Assembly (NCBI GenBank): GCA_004794655.1 | Contig: SMMW01000622.1 | Location: 9,197,001-9,261,000, forward strand | Length of the DNA stretch: 64,000 nt | Source: Marisa cornuarietis | Taxonomy: Eukaryota > Mollusca > Gastropoda > Architaenioglossa > Ampullariidae | Direction of reading: 5' to 3' | Part shown: positions 15,511-27,916 of the stretch, piece by piece | Layout of the letters: every line of letters begins with the position of its first letter | Numbering within the stretch: position 1 is the stretch's first letter | Program-made: the position numbers and the translations under genes | The notes under the pieces: generated by a model | Database searches by the model: none | Told to the model about the DNA's origin: nothing | What the model saw: only the letters and a program-made list of their open reading frames with translations

Positions 15511-15652
15511 ACACACACACATACACGTACGCAAATACACACACACACACACACACGTACGCAAATATACACACATACACATCCATACAGGCACACACAC
15601 ACACACACACACACAAATAAACACGCATACATATACACGCACAAGCACACAC
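15511..15652 (+). repeat. AC-rich compound satellite with internal duplication
   Basis: CA tracts with ACACGTACGCAAATA occurring twice about 30 bases apart. Confidence 0.85.
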
Positions 15653-16407
15653 TCACTGGCTAGTAGGTGTACCCAAAGTACTCAAACAACAGACTACAGA
15701 AATTATAGATTGAATCACAAATGTACACAAATGATTACAAACACGATGTACTGTATCAGTGCTCGGTTACACCTTGAGAATCTCCCTCCCGGTACACATG
15801 CCGCCTCCGAAAGTGCGAACGTGCTGCAAGCCACCCAACGGGTCAAAGATCACCTGCCGGAAATGTTGTTGGGTACATAGTCGGAAGAGGGTACCTAGAA
15901 AAGTTCTATGCACTCGTACAAGTAACACTATTACGTGCAGACTTATGAGTCACCATCACCCACCCACCCCCCAACACACACACACACACACACACAGATG
16001 CTCACGTTCCGTACAAAAGCTACAAGAGAGCATTGTGTAAAGTGTGTCCTTATCATGGCCTCCATTTTGGGAAAAGGCGTGTGCTTTTACAGTGCCCACT
16101 GACGAATGTGACGTAGATAATTTTGAACATCACGTGTAAAACACTTAGCTAGGAACAAAACTCCACTTTGCATGTGCTTGTGGACACTTTGTGACTCTGT
16201 TTTACTCTTTAGTATTACGTTGGAGTAGGATCCTTTACCCTGGGGATTTGATCAATCTGTGACTTTAGAGTCGTAAAGGAAGCGCTGGTGCTCACTTCTG
16301 AGATACTTGATGATTGTTTACATGCTTTCAGTACAATACGTCAAACATAATGTCAGCTGAGAGTCGACCTTTTTTTAAAATAAAGATTCTCTGGACTTGT
16401 ATGTAAT

Positions 16408-16408
<1 letters not shown>

Positions 16409-16444
<36 letters not shown>
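16409..16444 (+). repeat. (GT)n(GA)n microsatellite
   Basis: Compound tract just outside the 3' end of the minus-strand LINE. Confidence 0.9.
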
Positions 16445-16479
16445 AGTAATAACGAAATTCCGCACAAGAATCGTCGTCA

Positions 16480-17760
16480 TCATCATCATCATCATCCCTT
16501 GACTAGTACTAGCTGATCACCGGTCATCGGGAAGGAGGGCCAGACTGGATGCAGTAGTTGTCAAGGTGCGCCACCTGTGACGTTCTTGGGCGATGTTAGG
16601 GATATCTTGCGTAGAGCGCGCTATCTACTCCTTCACGTTCGCCATTTAGTTCTTTCTCTACCTCGGGGTCCTGGAGGACGGTTTAAGGTAGTGTCCCGGT
16701 TGTCATGGCCAAACCAGACCAGTTTGTGCCGTTTCACTGCTGCGAGCAGGGTTTCCTGTGGCCCCTGTACGGGTGGCTACCGCACCCCATAATCGTTGGT
16801 TTTGTGTTTTTTTGTAAGACATTCGGAGCCTTTGCTTTTGAATGCTGGGATCCGTCTTTCCGTCGCAGTAAACAGAGCTCACGTCTGACAGCTGTTCAGC
16901 AGGGCAGGAACGACGAGGAACTTGTACAGCCTGTGCTGGGTGGTCAAGCTTCTGGCTTTGCTGACACAGGTACTGCCTTGCTTGGCCATTGCTGCGGTCG
17001 CTGTTGTGCTCCTAATGTGAAAGTCAGCCGCGCGACTGCCATCTTTGGAAAGCGAAGCACCCAGGTACTTGAAGTTGTTTTCCTCCTCAGGCTGTTCTCC
17101 GTTAATGTAGATCTCAGCTCTCGCGTGTCCGGTGATGTTGACATAACCTTGCTCTTGTCCGTGCTGATCTCCATGCCCTCGCGTTGTCCGGCAATGAGTT
17201 TGCTGCCTGCAATCAGGTCGATGGTGAGAGCGTCTCGCATGATGTTTTCTAGCAAGATGTTGAACCGCAGGGGTGTCAAGGAGCAGTCCTGGCGAACGCC
17301 CACTGTTGTTTGAAATACATCTCCCATCTGATTGTTGATAAGTACAAAGCTTCTTGTGTCAGATTGCATTTGGCCAGTTCGACTTCTTCCCGAAGACCTA
17401 GAAGGTTTGTAGGGTCACTGGTCACAGTCTAGTAACCTTAGAGGATGTTAGGGTCGGTTTCCAGGGTCAAGTTGTCGAAGTCGTTTCAGTATTCAGTCTA
17501 TCGACTTAGTACACCCTTTTCTTCTGTGTGAAGGTGACTATTGCTATCTTCGATGACTGATGTTTTCCGCTGACCTGTTTTGGTGAGGGTCCTCAGTAGC
17601 TAAAAGCCTTTTTGTTATCATCCCATGCCATCCCTTCGTCTGTCTCAATATATTTCTTCTCAAAACAGTTTTTCTTATCTGCATTCATCCTCTTCCTAAT
17701 ATCGCCATTTCTTTTATTGGCAGCTGGTGTGGATCTGGTCTTACTCTGCTTCTTCAAGGA
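16480..17760 (-). mobile_element. Decayed non-LTR retrotransposon (LINE) with reverse transcriptase remnant
   Basis: On the minus strand the RT block GVRQDCSLTPLRFNILLENI is readable, followed by IDLIAGSK and GMEISTDKSKVM. After a frameshift the next blocks appear in another frame: NNFKYLGASLS (about 17050-17095) and KLVWFGH (about 16705-16725). These are the fingers-palm, thumb and C-terminal landmarks of endonuclease/RT LINE ORFs. The stretch that should carry the catalytic FADD motif is deleted between LLENIMRDAL and IDLIAGSK, and other deletions and stops occur, so it is dead. The 3' end runs into an (ATC/GAT)n tract near 16475-16497, as in elements with microsatellite tails. Sequence upstream to about 17760 still shows short RT-ORF-like stretches such as ETDEGMAWDD. 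Confidence 0.8.
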
Positions 17761-17884
17761 CTTTCATTGGTAGCAGATGTCACCATGGCAAACATGAACT
17801 AAGTGCATGGATGAAAACGTAAGGAGTGAGCAGCGGAGCAGTACTCTTGATTATACAAGATATTTCTTCTTAAAGGGATGGGCT

Positions 17885-17885
17885 T

Positions 17886-17953
<68 letters not shown>
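17885..17953 (+). repeat. (TA)n(GT)n microsatellite
   Basis: Compound tract; a second TATATATA tract and a G-run follow at 18010-18036. Confidence 0.95.
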
Positions 17954-17960
<7 letters not shown>

Positions 17961-18061
17961 GAGATATGGAGAGAAAGAGAAAGCTTTTCAGACAGGCGTT
18001 GATTAATATGTATATATATATATGTGGGGGGGGGGTCATGCCTAGCCTTATGAGGTCACGG

Positions 18062-18367
18062 TTGGGGCTAGCAGTACAATATATTTCTAAAATTTAAAAC
18101 TGTTCTAAGGAGGTAAATTTAGAGTCCTTTCCTCGAAAAGAAATCGCTTCTATGCCATTTAGACGCGTTACACAAGCGCATACCAAAAACTGCGTTGACG
18201 GAAACGAAAGTCCGGGTTAAATAGTTTTATCTTATCTAAAACAATATTTGTTTAAAAAAAGTTTTAAAACTGTGTTGTGCACTGTGTTTCTATAAAACTA
18301 GTTATCTAAATATATTTAAGGCCCAAAAGTGTTTAAAAAGAGATATGTATTACGGAACCGGCCCCAG
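18062..18367 (+). mobile_element. MITE family A, copy 1
   Basis: The termini are TTGGGGCTAGCAGTAC and, inverted, CTGGGGCCGGTTCCGTA. The interior aligns along its length with the copy near 22 kb: shared blocks include AAAACTGTTCTAA, TGCCATTTAGA, TTTTATCTTA and AGGCCCAAAAGTG against AGGCATAAAAGTG. No ORF and no obvious target duplication. Same orientation as copy 2. Confidence 0.62.
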
Positions 18368-18907
18368 CTGTAGATTCCCGCACAGTACATGGGATAGTGA
18401 CTCGTCTTGTCCCCTGTTGCTCCCTGTTGTCCTCTGGTCCTTGTCGGGAAGTATGTCCAATTAAAAAAAAAACCTAGTTTGTGGACCAGTTTCTCCTGCG
18501 CAACCGGGGTGTTTCTTGAGCTACAGACAAACCCACGGAGTGTTTACACCTACATCAAACCGTGCAATAACACCCCGATGACAGTTTCATCCTGGTTCGT
18601 CAGCACTCAGCTTCAAACAAGAAGAGCTTAACCCGACTAATGCAGTTTTGTTAACTACGCATTTTTTACATCTTTGGGGGGAAAGGAGAAACAGAACGGC
18701 GTGAACACAAAAACACGGCATTGCAAGTGACATTTTGAAACCCACGTCAGTTCAACGATTTTCAGTTACTCAGAGGTCACGCTTGAAAATGTCAAGGCGT
18801 GTGCACTGTTTCTACATAATTACTCGTTAATTTTAAAGCCTACTTTACACTGAAGGTATTTGTGCGCGTACACACCGACAACTCTCTCTCTCTTTTTCTC
18901 TTCTGTT

Positions 18908-18980
18908 TTTGCTGCGCAATGAGCATTCTTTTGAATGGATACCTGCGCAATATAAATCATCATCATCATCATCATCATGC
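18908..18980 (+). mobile_element. LINE/SINE 3' tail with (CAT)n, related to the tail at 45.4 kb
   Basis: Reading the plus strand, TGCGCAATGAGCATTC is followed by GAATGGATACCTGCGCAATA and TAAATCATCATCATCATC. The pair of TGCGCAAT blocks around a short inverted core matches the tail layout near 45.4 and 50.96 kb. Body of the element not recognised. Confidence 0.4.
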
Positions 18981-19400
18981 CCGGGTGGAGTCAGCGAAGG
19001 GACACGGTGAAACCCTTGTCTTCTTGTCCCTTCACTGAAGACCGCGCTTAACCAAGCAAAGTGCCGAAAAGTCAAAGCTCCAAAATGCTGCGAAGTCATT
19101 ATAGTACTGGCAACTATTCTGGTTTGGACTTGTGTGTGTGTGTGTGTGGAAATAAATGACGCGTAAAATGACGTGAAAGATCAAAAACGTCATTGTACTG
19201 ACGTCACTTCCGTGGCGTTACCTTCTGTGTTTCTGTGTGCATACAGCTCTGTTATCGCTTACACAACTATAATATTCAAATGTAAAATAAAAAAATGCGT
19301 AGCTCATGAAAGTGCATTGTTTGTATTCAGCTCCTTATTTGAAAAAAAAGTATAATGTACCAGGATAAAGCTGTCACCAGGGAGTTTTTACTCCGTTTAG

Positions 19401-19619
19401 CGTAGGTGGGCATATTCCGTAGGCTTGTCTGGAGCACAGGAAACACCGGTCTACAAGTCAAGTTTTCGAATCGGACAAATGTTCCGGCAAGGACCAGACG
19501 AGAACAAGGTGCAGTATCCTCTGACTGCTTCACCACACAGAGACCTGCTGGAGAACACTGACCCTGACTGCGTGACCCTGCAGACAAACCTTACAGAAAC
19601 GGCGGACACAGACCTGTGA
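19401..19619 (+). CDS. Possible terminal exon of an unrecognised gene
   Basis: The reading frame has no ATG start, but an acceptor-like tract (tttttactccgtttag) ends at 19400 and a codon-rich frame follows to TGA at 19617. An AATAAA lies 19 bases after the stop. The frame starts RRWAYSVGLSGAQETPVYK, then has FRIGQMFRQGPDENKVQYPL, and ends with an acidic, Thr-rich TNLTETADTDL. Codons such as CTG, GTG, CAG and GAC are frequent, unlike the flanks. It resembles the cytoplasmic C-terminal tail of a membrane protein, but no family is recognised. No other exon of such a gene was found upstream. It may be chance. Confidence 0.38.
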   Translation, partial: RRWAYSVGLSGAQETPVYKSSFRIGQMFRQGPDENKVQYPLTASPHRDLLENTDPDCVTLQTNLTETADTDL

Positions 19620-19637
19620 CTGTTTTTTATCACCTGT

Positions 19638-19643
19638 AATAAA
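19638..19643 (+). promoter_or_regulatory. AATAAA following the candidate terminal exon
   Basis: Canonical poly(A) signal 19 bases after the TGA stop. The spacing is very short for a 3' UTR, so it is only supporting evidence for the exon. Confidence 0.3.
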
Positions 19644-21966
19644 GATGAAAAGTTTAGACCTGGCATGTAGACAATAGTATAAGTTGCACTGGAAGCAAAT
19701 GTTAAAATGTGAGCACTATTCGCTGAAATAAAACTGCTCAAAATGCTATAGCTGTACAACAACAATCACTTAAAAAGATCCCCTTGTACACATTTCATCT
19801 GTATAATCTCTGCGCGTGCACGTGGGTGTGTATATATATATATGAGAGAGAGAGATTGCGTGCCTCATGGCACGTTCAACTAAGGAGAGAAGAGAGTGCG
19901 TAAGAAAAAGATATGACAGAAAAGGTGCGCCCTTGTCCCTGCGAGAACTCGGAATGTCGGGAACCCAAGTTCAAAGTGAAACGTGACGAAAGCTTAGATG
20001 TCACGTTCTACAACATTTGGTTTGGCCCCATGCCTATCACCAGCTACTAAATAAATTCAGTAAAAAAAATATGCACCATTAGAAACGTTAGGAGGTCCAG
20101 TACAACAATTATATAAGCTATTTATTCTCGTAGCCTTAATCCAAGATGTACAAATGTACAATACTTTTCTTTGAGTTTACACAAAAGTGTCAGTTTAGTG
20201 GCAAGTCCTTCATATGGGCTTCAAACTTTTAGTTTTTTGTGTCGAGATCTTTGGTTACTAGTAGTGTTCAAAAGAAAAAATTAAAATGCAAAGAATCAAA
20301 CATTAAGAAGATATATATACATTAAAATATTTCTTTTTTTTTACAGTGACTTGCCAATCACATGTCTTCTATCATTAAACATCCCTGGTATATAACATAC
20401 AGCAAAACATGACTTCCATGAGACACTAAAACTTCTAATTAAGATATTACGAAGTCACGCGTACGTCAATCGTTCTCGTAGTCCGCCATTTCCACGTAAA
20501 ATATATTAGCTGTCACTTGGGTTGTAAATAAAGTTACGAGATATGAACATATCAGCAGAATTTTGATAAGGTTTCCTTCCTGATGAAATATAACAAAAGA
20601 ATGCAGATGTTCTGGTTGTCAAAACTCGACGCCATCTTTCCGGAAAACTGATGTTGCGATACAAGACGTTTAACAACACGGCAACAATCAAGTGAAAATA
20701 AAATGCCACAAAAACGAAATCAGAAGAGGAGGGCTTGGTTACAGATACGCCTGACACCTGGAACACATCGCCAGATTTATCATCTTTCTCATGACGCCGC
20801 TGACGCGTGTCCGAAGGAAATGACGGAAAGCAAATGCCAGTCCCTCAACGACTCACAGCCGGCGAAATCACGAGCAGAAGGAGAAACTCTTCCTGACAAG
20901 AGAAGCAGGATGCGCTGATAATCTCGTGATGCAATGCAATTAACAGGATGCATTCCTGGCCTGCCTGCAAGTTGCATGGGAATTTTACTGCACCCGTATC
21001 AGTGCCACCCGCTGCACTTTGTCCTCGGACACTTTATCACAGTTTCTCCTTTTTGCGTGCACAGTAACTCTTTTAGTTTCCTTTCAAAGCAGGTGGGGCT
21101 GGAAGCTGACATTCCGACAGGTATTTCCCATTCATTCCCCAGGCCTGACGAAAGAAGACAACATTCCTAACTGCGGAGGAAGTCTTGCCCTGCGCCTGTT
21201 CCTAGCCTCTTTGCCAGGGAAGGACAGCTGCAGACACGTGTAAACACTGGTTCGTGCAGTCAGTCTACAGACGTGTACATCCCAGCTGTAAGTGGCCACT
21301 TCTTCCGAGTCACGACCTTTCCACTGACTTCGGCGACTGACCCGTACTACGCAAACCTTCACCTGGATTGTTTTGTTTGCTCAGTCATTCTGTCCAAGGC
21401 AAAAGCTAACACCAATACCCTATCCTCGACCCTAACCCAAAACCTTAGCCCTAAACCTAAACCAAAGCTCAAAGCTACTTTAATCATAGATGTCGAACAA
21501 ACACGATAAACACACATACACACGCACACGCTTTCCATAACAAACAAAATAAAAAATAAAAATACAAAACGTGTATACCAAAGAAAAAAATTAAAGATCC
21601 ACAAAAAACCCAAATCAGCAACGTTCGGACTGATAAACTACTTGCTTGATCCACTACATTATAACAACTCTATAAACACTCAGTAATTAAGCTATCTGAA
21701 GTATTTCATTTCCGTTGAACATCGTAGAAAGACAAATTTAAAGGCCGTATGCTCGTGCGTGGCAGAAGTCAGTTGCAAATAAAGAAAATGTCGCTTCCGA
21801 GTCCGATCATCGTCGATCCCCTTTTCTTTCTTAAGTTGAAGCCCGCTCCGATCCCCTATTCGAGCTTAGATCGTGAACTAGGTTCAGGGAGAAAACAAAA
21901 CTTCCACAAGTGTTGGTTACTGTTGTTGGTGTTCTCTGTCATTTGTTGTTCCGTACACTTAGGGTC

Positions 21967-22235
21967 CAGGCGCTGGTTGCACAACATGTTTCTAACCCTT
22001 AAAACTGTTCTAAAGAAGCAAAATCTCTTCTCTGCCATTTAGATGCATTGCATAAGAACATACAAAAATTGTACTGACAGGACGGAAAGTCAGACATAAA
22101 CAACTTTATCTTACTTAAAGCAGGTTTAGTTTCAAAAATTCTAAAATTTTGGTGTGCACTTTAAACTGATTATCTAAAATGATTCAAGGCATAAAAGTGA
22201 TTTAAATTAGAAATGTGTTGTGCAACTGGCCCCAG
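21967..22235 (+). mobile_element. MITE family A, copy 2
   Basis: The left end CAGGCGCTGGTTGCACAACA pairs with the inverted right end CTGGGGCCAGTTGCACAACA at 16 of 20 positions. It is homologous to the 306-bp copy 4 kb upstream but shorter, with small internal deletions. Non-coding. Confidence 0.65.
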
Positions 22236-23183
22236 AAGGTGTGCCAAGTTCGCAGTGGTGGTGTACTAGACTGGGTGCCAAATCCCTTGTTTCTCTGTTC
22301 TAAAAACTCAATGCTTCTGTTTGGTTTTGGATACTAAATTTGTCTATACTGTTCATTATTTAAAGTAATTTCCTTTGTTGTATTCTATCTTAGTGCTACC
22401 ACCTTGCTGGTTTGTAAGTTGCGAGTTGTAGTTGCTATATATACCGAATATATCTTAACTGCTATGTGTATAATTAACCTCTTTTATATTGGATATCGTC
22501 TTGTAGCTTTTAGACTTTGAGCTTTAAACATTTTATGGATAGATTTTAATTGTTTAATACTTTTTTAGTATTGTTTTTGTTTCTATAAATCTAGAATTTG
22601 GATGGTTTTTCCACCATCTTTATAGTTAAAAATACTACAGTGCCCTATAGCTCTTTTGATAGATTGAGAGAGTTATTTAGGAAGTTACATGTAAGAATAC
22701 ATTTGTTTAGAAATTTTTGAGTTTTTCTTTTCTATGCAGTTTTCTTTCAATTTTATAAAGTCTACACTGCTCTGTTTCCTAGTTCCTCTGTTTTCATTTT
22801 ATACTTCTCTTCCCACAATGTTTTTAGTGCTGCTTTAATGCTACCTTTCTTTTTGCTGGAGGGAGAGGAATGATGAGACCTGCAATGGTAATTATTCCTA
22901 ATCTAGCAGTCTGTTGCTTCTCTGTGGGTTTTTTTATTCCTACACGAGAATGGACTCACTGAAAACTAATTTTACAATTTCTTTTGTGGTTCTCGTTTAT
23001 GAGGGATAATACTTCATATGCTATGCCTAATATGTCCGAAGTTAAATTATATATGACCTAGAGTGCTGACAGTCAGTAATATACTACAAGGTCCGTCCTC
23101 TTCTTACTTTTGTGAAGGATTATCTGGAGTTATTGTAAAGCGGGAAGCTCGACTGCACATATCGGTACATGGTTTAGGAGTCT

Positions 23184-23187
<4 letters not shown>

Positions 23188-23236
<49 letters not shown>
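23188..23236 (+). repeat. (GA)n microsatellite
   Basis: Perfect purine tract of 49 bases. Confidence 0.95.
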
Positions 23237-23238
<2 letters not shown>

Positions 23239-26200
23239 ATATTGTTGGGTGAATGAACACTGAGTCCGGTACGGGAATTTTTTACCTTTTAACTCATCTT
23301 TGTGTTCACAAAGGACGTGAGATCGTATGTATGTTTGACGTGAGGTCCCGTCAAGAATGTGTCCACAAATATTTGTTTCCCGTTCCATTTTGTTATGAAC
23401 ATAAATACCTACTAAGGTACCTAATGTGCTAACGGGGGAAAATTGGATTCAAAGCTGGTGAGAGCTTAGTAGAGCATAGCGCCGCCATTATTTTTTTTAA
23501 ACGCGTTGTGACTTGTTCGTTAATAGTGTTGGAGAGATTGAGATTCTTCTTGACATAATTTCTCACTGTCGGCGTCATTGTAAGTTGCATCCAATGCTAA
23601 AGCTTGTAGTTTATGATTGAGGCTACCAGAACAGACCGCCTAGTTTGTTTGTTTGTTGTTTTTGACGTCTGAACCGCACCACTGTGATAACATCGTTATT
23701 CTTCTCATATTTTATCTGAAACACTGTAATTACGATGTGTTCAAACCATCACACTTTGTACTAAAACTGTGTGACAAGAGTTGTCATTTTGTCCAATAAT
23801 TTGACTCGGGTTGGTCTTTAAGTGGTTGGGAGTGAGTTTGTGGACGCTGTGGCGGGAATTTGTTCAGGACAGCTGAGGCAGGAGCGAAGCTGCTGTGCTG
23901 TTGTTGTCTGCCAACGATACCTGTAGTCAACCTGCAAGCAGGGTGGAAAGATGAAAGAAACTACTTTCTAAGCTTGAAAAAGGGTGAGCATTCTGCATGC
24001 ATGAAGAACTCTCTCGCGCAAAGGAACTTGCACCACTGAACGCTAGAATGGAGACGAGACACAAATCAGACGAAAGATAGTGTTACCGTACTCGAACGTA
24101 AGTTGTCTGCCTGCACTCATACTTCAAAGGGGACATAAAGTCTGATGTCATCGCGAGGGCGTTCATGCATTAAATACACTGCACTGGGTCGTAAGATCGC
24201 TTAACGACAGTTCTTGTCACCTCCCCGCCCACCTAACGACTGCTTTTTGTCGGTGTCCAGAAACGGTGACTTTTCCCCCCAATTCCTCCTTCCCCTCCCT
24301 ATCACCGGCTGGCAGGCAACTTCGAACTGAACAAACCCTAACGGCACAGTAACAATCAGCTTAACTTTGTTAAAAAAAACCTCTTATCTGTGGGTCAATT
24401 AAATCGACCTAACCCCTAAACTACAGTGTTACTAAAACAAGATAAATATTTTAAGTGACAAAGTAATTTTACTTATTCCTCAAAATCCCGGCCATGTACG
24501 GTGTGTTGCAGAGATCTCAGTTATCTGAGCGATTTACCACGGTTGTTTTGTTATTATTGCTTTAGCTGTATGGTTTGCTGCTGTACGGGCATTTTGAGCC
24601 TGTTTGTGTATGCATGTTTTCGCCATCATGCGCTTTAAAAAAGGCAGAACAAAGACATACTTTGACATCATTGTATTTACGAAAAGAAATGTCTCTGGCT
24701 TTTGTTACATCACTGACTCCAAACGTCTGGAAACAGTGTTCAGCCTCGTGGGGTCGTGTCCTGGAAAATTGTGAAGGCGGTTCATGTGGGGGGTGGGGAG
24801 GGGTTATTCCCTCCTTTGGCATGTGGCGTGACGTTTACATCCCTCCTTTCTGCGGTGACCCCGTGGGCGAATCAGCACAGGATGTTGAAGACAATCTGCA
24901 ACCACCGAAATACACTACAGTAGCAGCCCTTGACTGTTCTTCATCTTTTCTCCTCGCCAAACATAAAAGTCAGTTTCAAGTTGCTGGCAAGTTGTTTTTT
25001 AAATGTGTTTTTAACTTTTAATTAATTCTTTTGAGAAAAGCAAGCATAAATTGACATAAACTTTGGGTTCTGATGTCTCTGAAGGCTTAGCCAGCAAGAG
25101 AGCTTAGAGCAAATATTAATCAGGCATTGCCCAATCAGTGTCTGGTTTTGTGACCTCACTGAAAATGAGATCATGATCTCTTTCTAAAAACCATTCGAGA
25201 ATTGTGATGTTCTGAAACGTGCACCTGGCGAAACGAACAAAGCAGATTTTTTTCGCTCCGATTTAGGAAATAATAAGAGATTATAGTGAATTAAGCTCAA
25301 TCATTTGAGAGCAAGTTTGTGATCGGGTTGCCCTCGAACATGCGTCACCTGTCGTGATCAGCGAGAAAAACATCGGGATCGACGCCAAAGCTGGAATCTC
25401 CGAGAAGAAACAGCAGAAAAACAACTGAACTGCCTTATGTATGTTTCTCTCAGTCGTGTAAAGTGCAGGGGGCTAGACAGTTGCTGGAGTCTGCATAATA
25501 TATGCTTTCAATAGTAGTAGTAGTTGTTTTTGTTGCATTTTTGGACCGGTCTGTAAACTTACCTTTTGTTCTTTCGACCTGTTACGCAAGGCTTGTCATA
25601 GAAGTTTTTTCACCTCACCACTCCCACCCGTCCACCCCTAAATTCAGCCGATTTGGAGCTTTTCAAATAAAAAAAAATCCTGAAGCTTTTCAACGAAAAG
25701 GTTTGGAAAAATACTTTTCAGGTACCCTTAGAGTGCTTACCTACTCTAGTGACTCATCTTTCCAAGAAAGTAGCTTGCTGCTGTGTTGATAAGATAGTTT
25801 CCTAGAATAAACGTCTAACTTCATGTTCAGCCGTTCAGCATGTGCACCTTAGGGATGTGATTAGCTGATCTCGGATCGGTGATGCAACATTTCCTCTGGA
25901 ACGGATCTGTCTCTGGTGGATTCACTGGTGTCTCTCATCCACCGAAATTTCGCAGTCTGTCTGCTGTCACCTGTATCTCTCGCAGACAAGTAACAACTGT
26001 GCCTACAAACAGCATGCACCCTGATGCCTCCAGGCTACGAAAGCAGTAAATTCCGGGATAGGTGGCTGAGTAGGGGGCGCCTTTCTCTTGCACCAGGAGC
26101 TGAAATTAGTTTTGGCGAGTGAATGAACGACAGCTCTTGAGGGGAAACGCATATCGGTGTGGGATCATGACAACCCCTCATCCTCCCACCTCTGTGCTTA

Positions 26201-26839
26201 GGGGAGGGGGAAATCTTGTCACCCACAGAATGCAACCAGAAAACAAAGGCGGCAACAGACAATCCAGACAGTTCAGTCTGAGAACATTCCTCTTCAGTCG
26301 CAAAGCCTACAACTCTCTTTACTGTAGCTGTTTCGCATTCCGTTATCTCAGACATATTAGATGTTTTTTTTTTTATTGTAGTAGAAACGTTAGAGTTTTA
26401 AAAGCACAGTATAAATCAGTAAGTAAGCCAGCAAGCTTTATTGCCAGTCGATTAATTAGTGCATGACCGAGTCGTTCAATGAACTAGACGATCAGATGAG
26501 CGTGGGAACGTGACAAGTGAGAAAGATGCAGTCTTAGCTCCGTAGCTGTGCAAGACTTTTGCGTGACGGCACGTGCGAGAAAAGCCTGTCACGGGCTCTG
26601 TGTGCGCGTGTTTTGCGTAAATATTTCGGACTCTACAAACTCAGTTGACTGATCGGCTTAATTAAGAACAGGGGTGACATTCTCCCTCCCCACACACGCA
26701 CGCACACAATCCGGCTAAGACGAAGATGCTGTATCCAACAGCCTAAAGATCGGCCACAGAAAAGAAGAAAAAAATGTTGAATAATTCTTTTTATCTCAAC
26801 TCGTTATGTTTTGCCACTCCGCAACTAGCCTCCAACAGG

Positions 26840-26841
<2 letters not shown>

Positions 26842-26904
<63 letters not shown>
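26842..26904 (+). repeat. (CA)n microsatellite
   Basis: Perfect tract of 63 bases. Confidence 0.95.
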
Positions 26905-26905
<1 letters not shown>

Positions 26906-26924
26906 AACGCGCGCACACACCACA

Positions 26925-27230
26925 TATACAGCAGTCTGTTACAGGCTTACAATCAGCATACTGTAACAGATTTACATACAAACGGTCTACAGCAGACTTA
27001 CACAGCAGACACTGGGATTCTGCCCACTGGGACAAATAAAGTTGGTCATTGTCATTGTCATTGAAGCACGTTCAAACTCAGATTGTAACAGATGCACATA
27101 CAACAGTTTGCAGCAGGCCTAGACTCGGCAGACTACAAACAGATTTACACAGAGCAGTCTACAACACATTTACATACAGCATGTTTGTAATAGGGTTACA
27201 TACAGCAGACTGAAACAGATTTACAGGCAT
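26925..27230 (+). repeat. Degenerate 26-bp tandem array
   Basis: Roughly nine diverged copies of a unit like ACAGCAGACTGTAACAGATT plus TACAT, interrupted by a retroelement tail at 27003-27063 and bordered by the foldback element on the right and a CA tract on the left. Confidence 0.55.
27003..27063 (+). mobile_element. Short retroelement 3' tail with (TCATTG)n
   Basis: GGACAAATAAAGTTGGTCAT followed by TCATTG repeats interrupts a degenerate 26-bp array. AATAAAGTTG plus a short tandem tail is a common LINE/SINE ending. Small and uncertain. Confidence 0.3.
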
Positions 27231-27241
27231 CTTGCTGCTAC

Positions 27242-27916
27242 GAATCCCAGACACTTAATCCCCAGACACTTCATCCCCAGACACTTCATCCCCGACACTT
27301 CATCCCCAGACACTTAATCCCCAGACACTTCATCCTCAAAATAAAATTTCAACTAAAAAAATTATGAAGTGAATGAAAAATTTAATTCAAATTCAAATAA
27401 TTATTTCATGTAAACATCAAAATAAGTTTGACAATTAAAATAATACTTAATTTCAACATTTATAACATTAGTTACAGTTCATGTGAGCTATTAAAGTCAA
27501 TGTTCTTCAACATTAAGATATGAAAAGTGTTGTTAATCAATATGACAGGTAAGCTAATGATCGAAGGTACAGAAGACGATCCATTGCCTCATATCGCTGT
27601 ACAATGTTGCTGATTCTCATGGCCAATTCAGCCTACTTCTTCTTTGGACGTTTCTCTCTCCCGGCGCACATAATTGTAAACCCAGCGCAACCCAGTCTTA
27701 CCAGAGTTACCCAGAGTTACCACGCGACACATTTCTCTTATAATATTTCAAGTTCACAAAATAGCAGTTTTGAGTGTTGTGTTGCGATTTGGGGATGAAG
27801 TGTCTGGGGATGAAGTGTCTGGGGATGAAGTGTCTGGGAATTAAGTGTCTAGGGGATGAAGTGTCGGGGATGAAGTGTCGGGGATTAAGTGTCCGGGGAT
27901 TAAGTGTCCGGTCACC
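27242..27916. mobile_element. Foldback-like DNA transposon with tandem-array inverted ends
   Basis: The left end (27246-27332) is six copies of a 15-bp unit of type CCCAGACACTTMATC. The right end (about 27791-27911) is eight copies of the same unit, inverted. About 460 bp of AT-rich sequence without an ORF separate them. The element is bounded by TGCTGCTAC at 27233-27241 and 27917-27925, a perfect 9-bp direct repeat that fits a target-site duplication. Nine-bp duplications and tandem-repeat inverted ends are known from Foldback elements and some Mutator-like elements. It is non-autonomous. Confidence 0.75.

Larger units (their letters stand above)
1..16479. other. Gene-poor intergenic stretch
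   Basis: Apart from the microsatellites and the 13-bp array listed separately, no coding region, splice-supported exon or RNA gene could be defended. Open frames here are short (131 codons or fewer) and lack family motifs. Many read through CA/GT tracts as Thr-His or Cys-Val runs. Confidence 0.6.
19650..26920. other. Gene-poor intergenic stretch with MITE copy 2
   Basis: Besides the MITE and the GA tract, nothing recognisable was seen. 22240-23060 is notably AT-rich and without long frames. A 148-codon frame at 24575 has no family motif. Confidence 0.55.

Noticed and set aside
21416..21475. CCCTAA-like words resembling interstitial telomere repeat
   Set aside because: Only a few imperfect, irregularly spaced copies; too degenerate to call.
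24575..25021. 148-codon plus-strand open frame
   Set aside because: No conserved motif and no promoter or poly(A) support.
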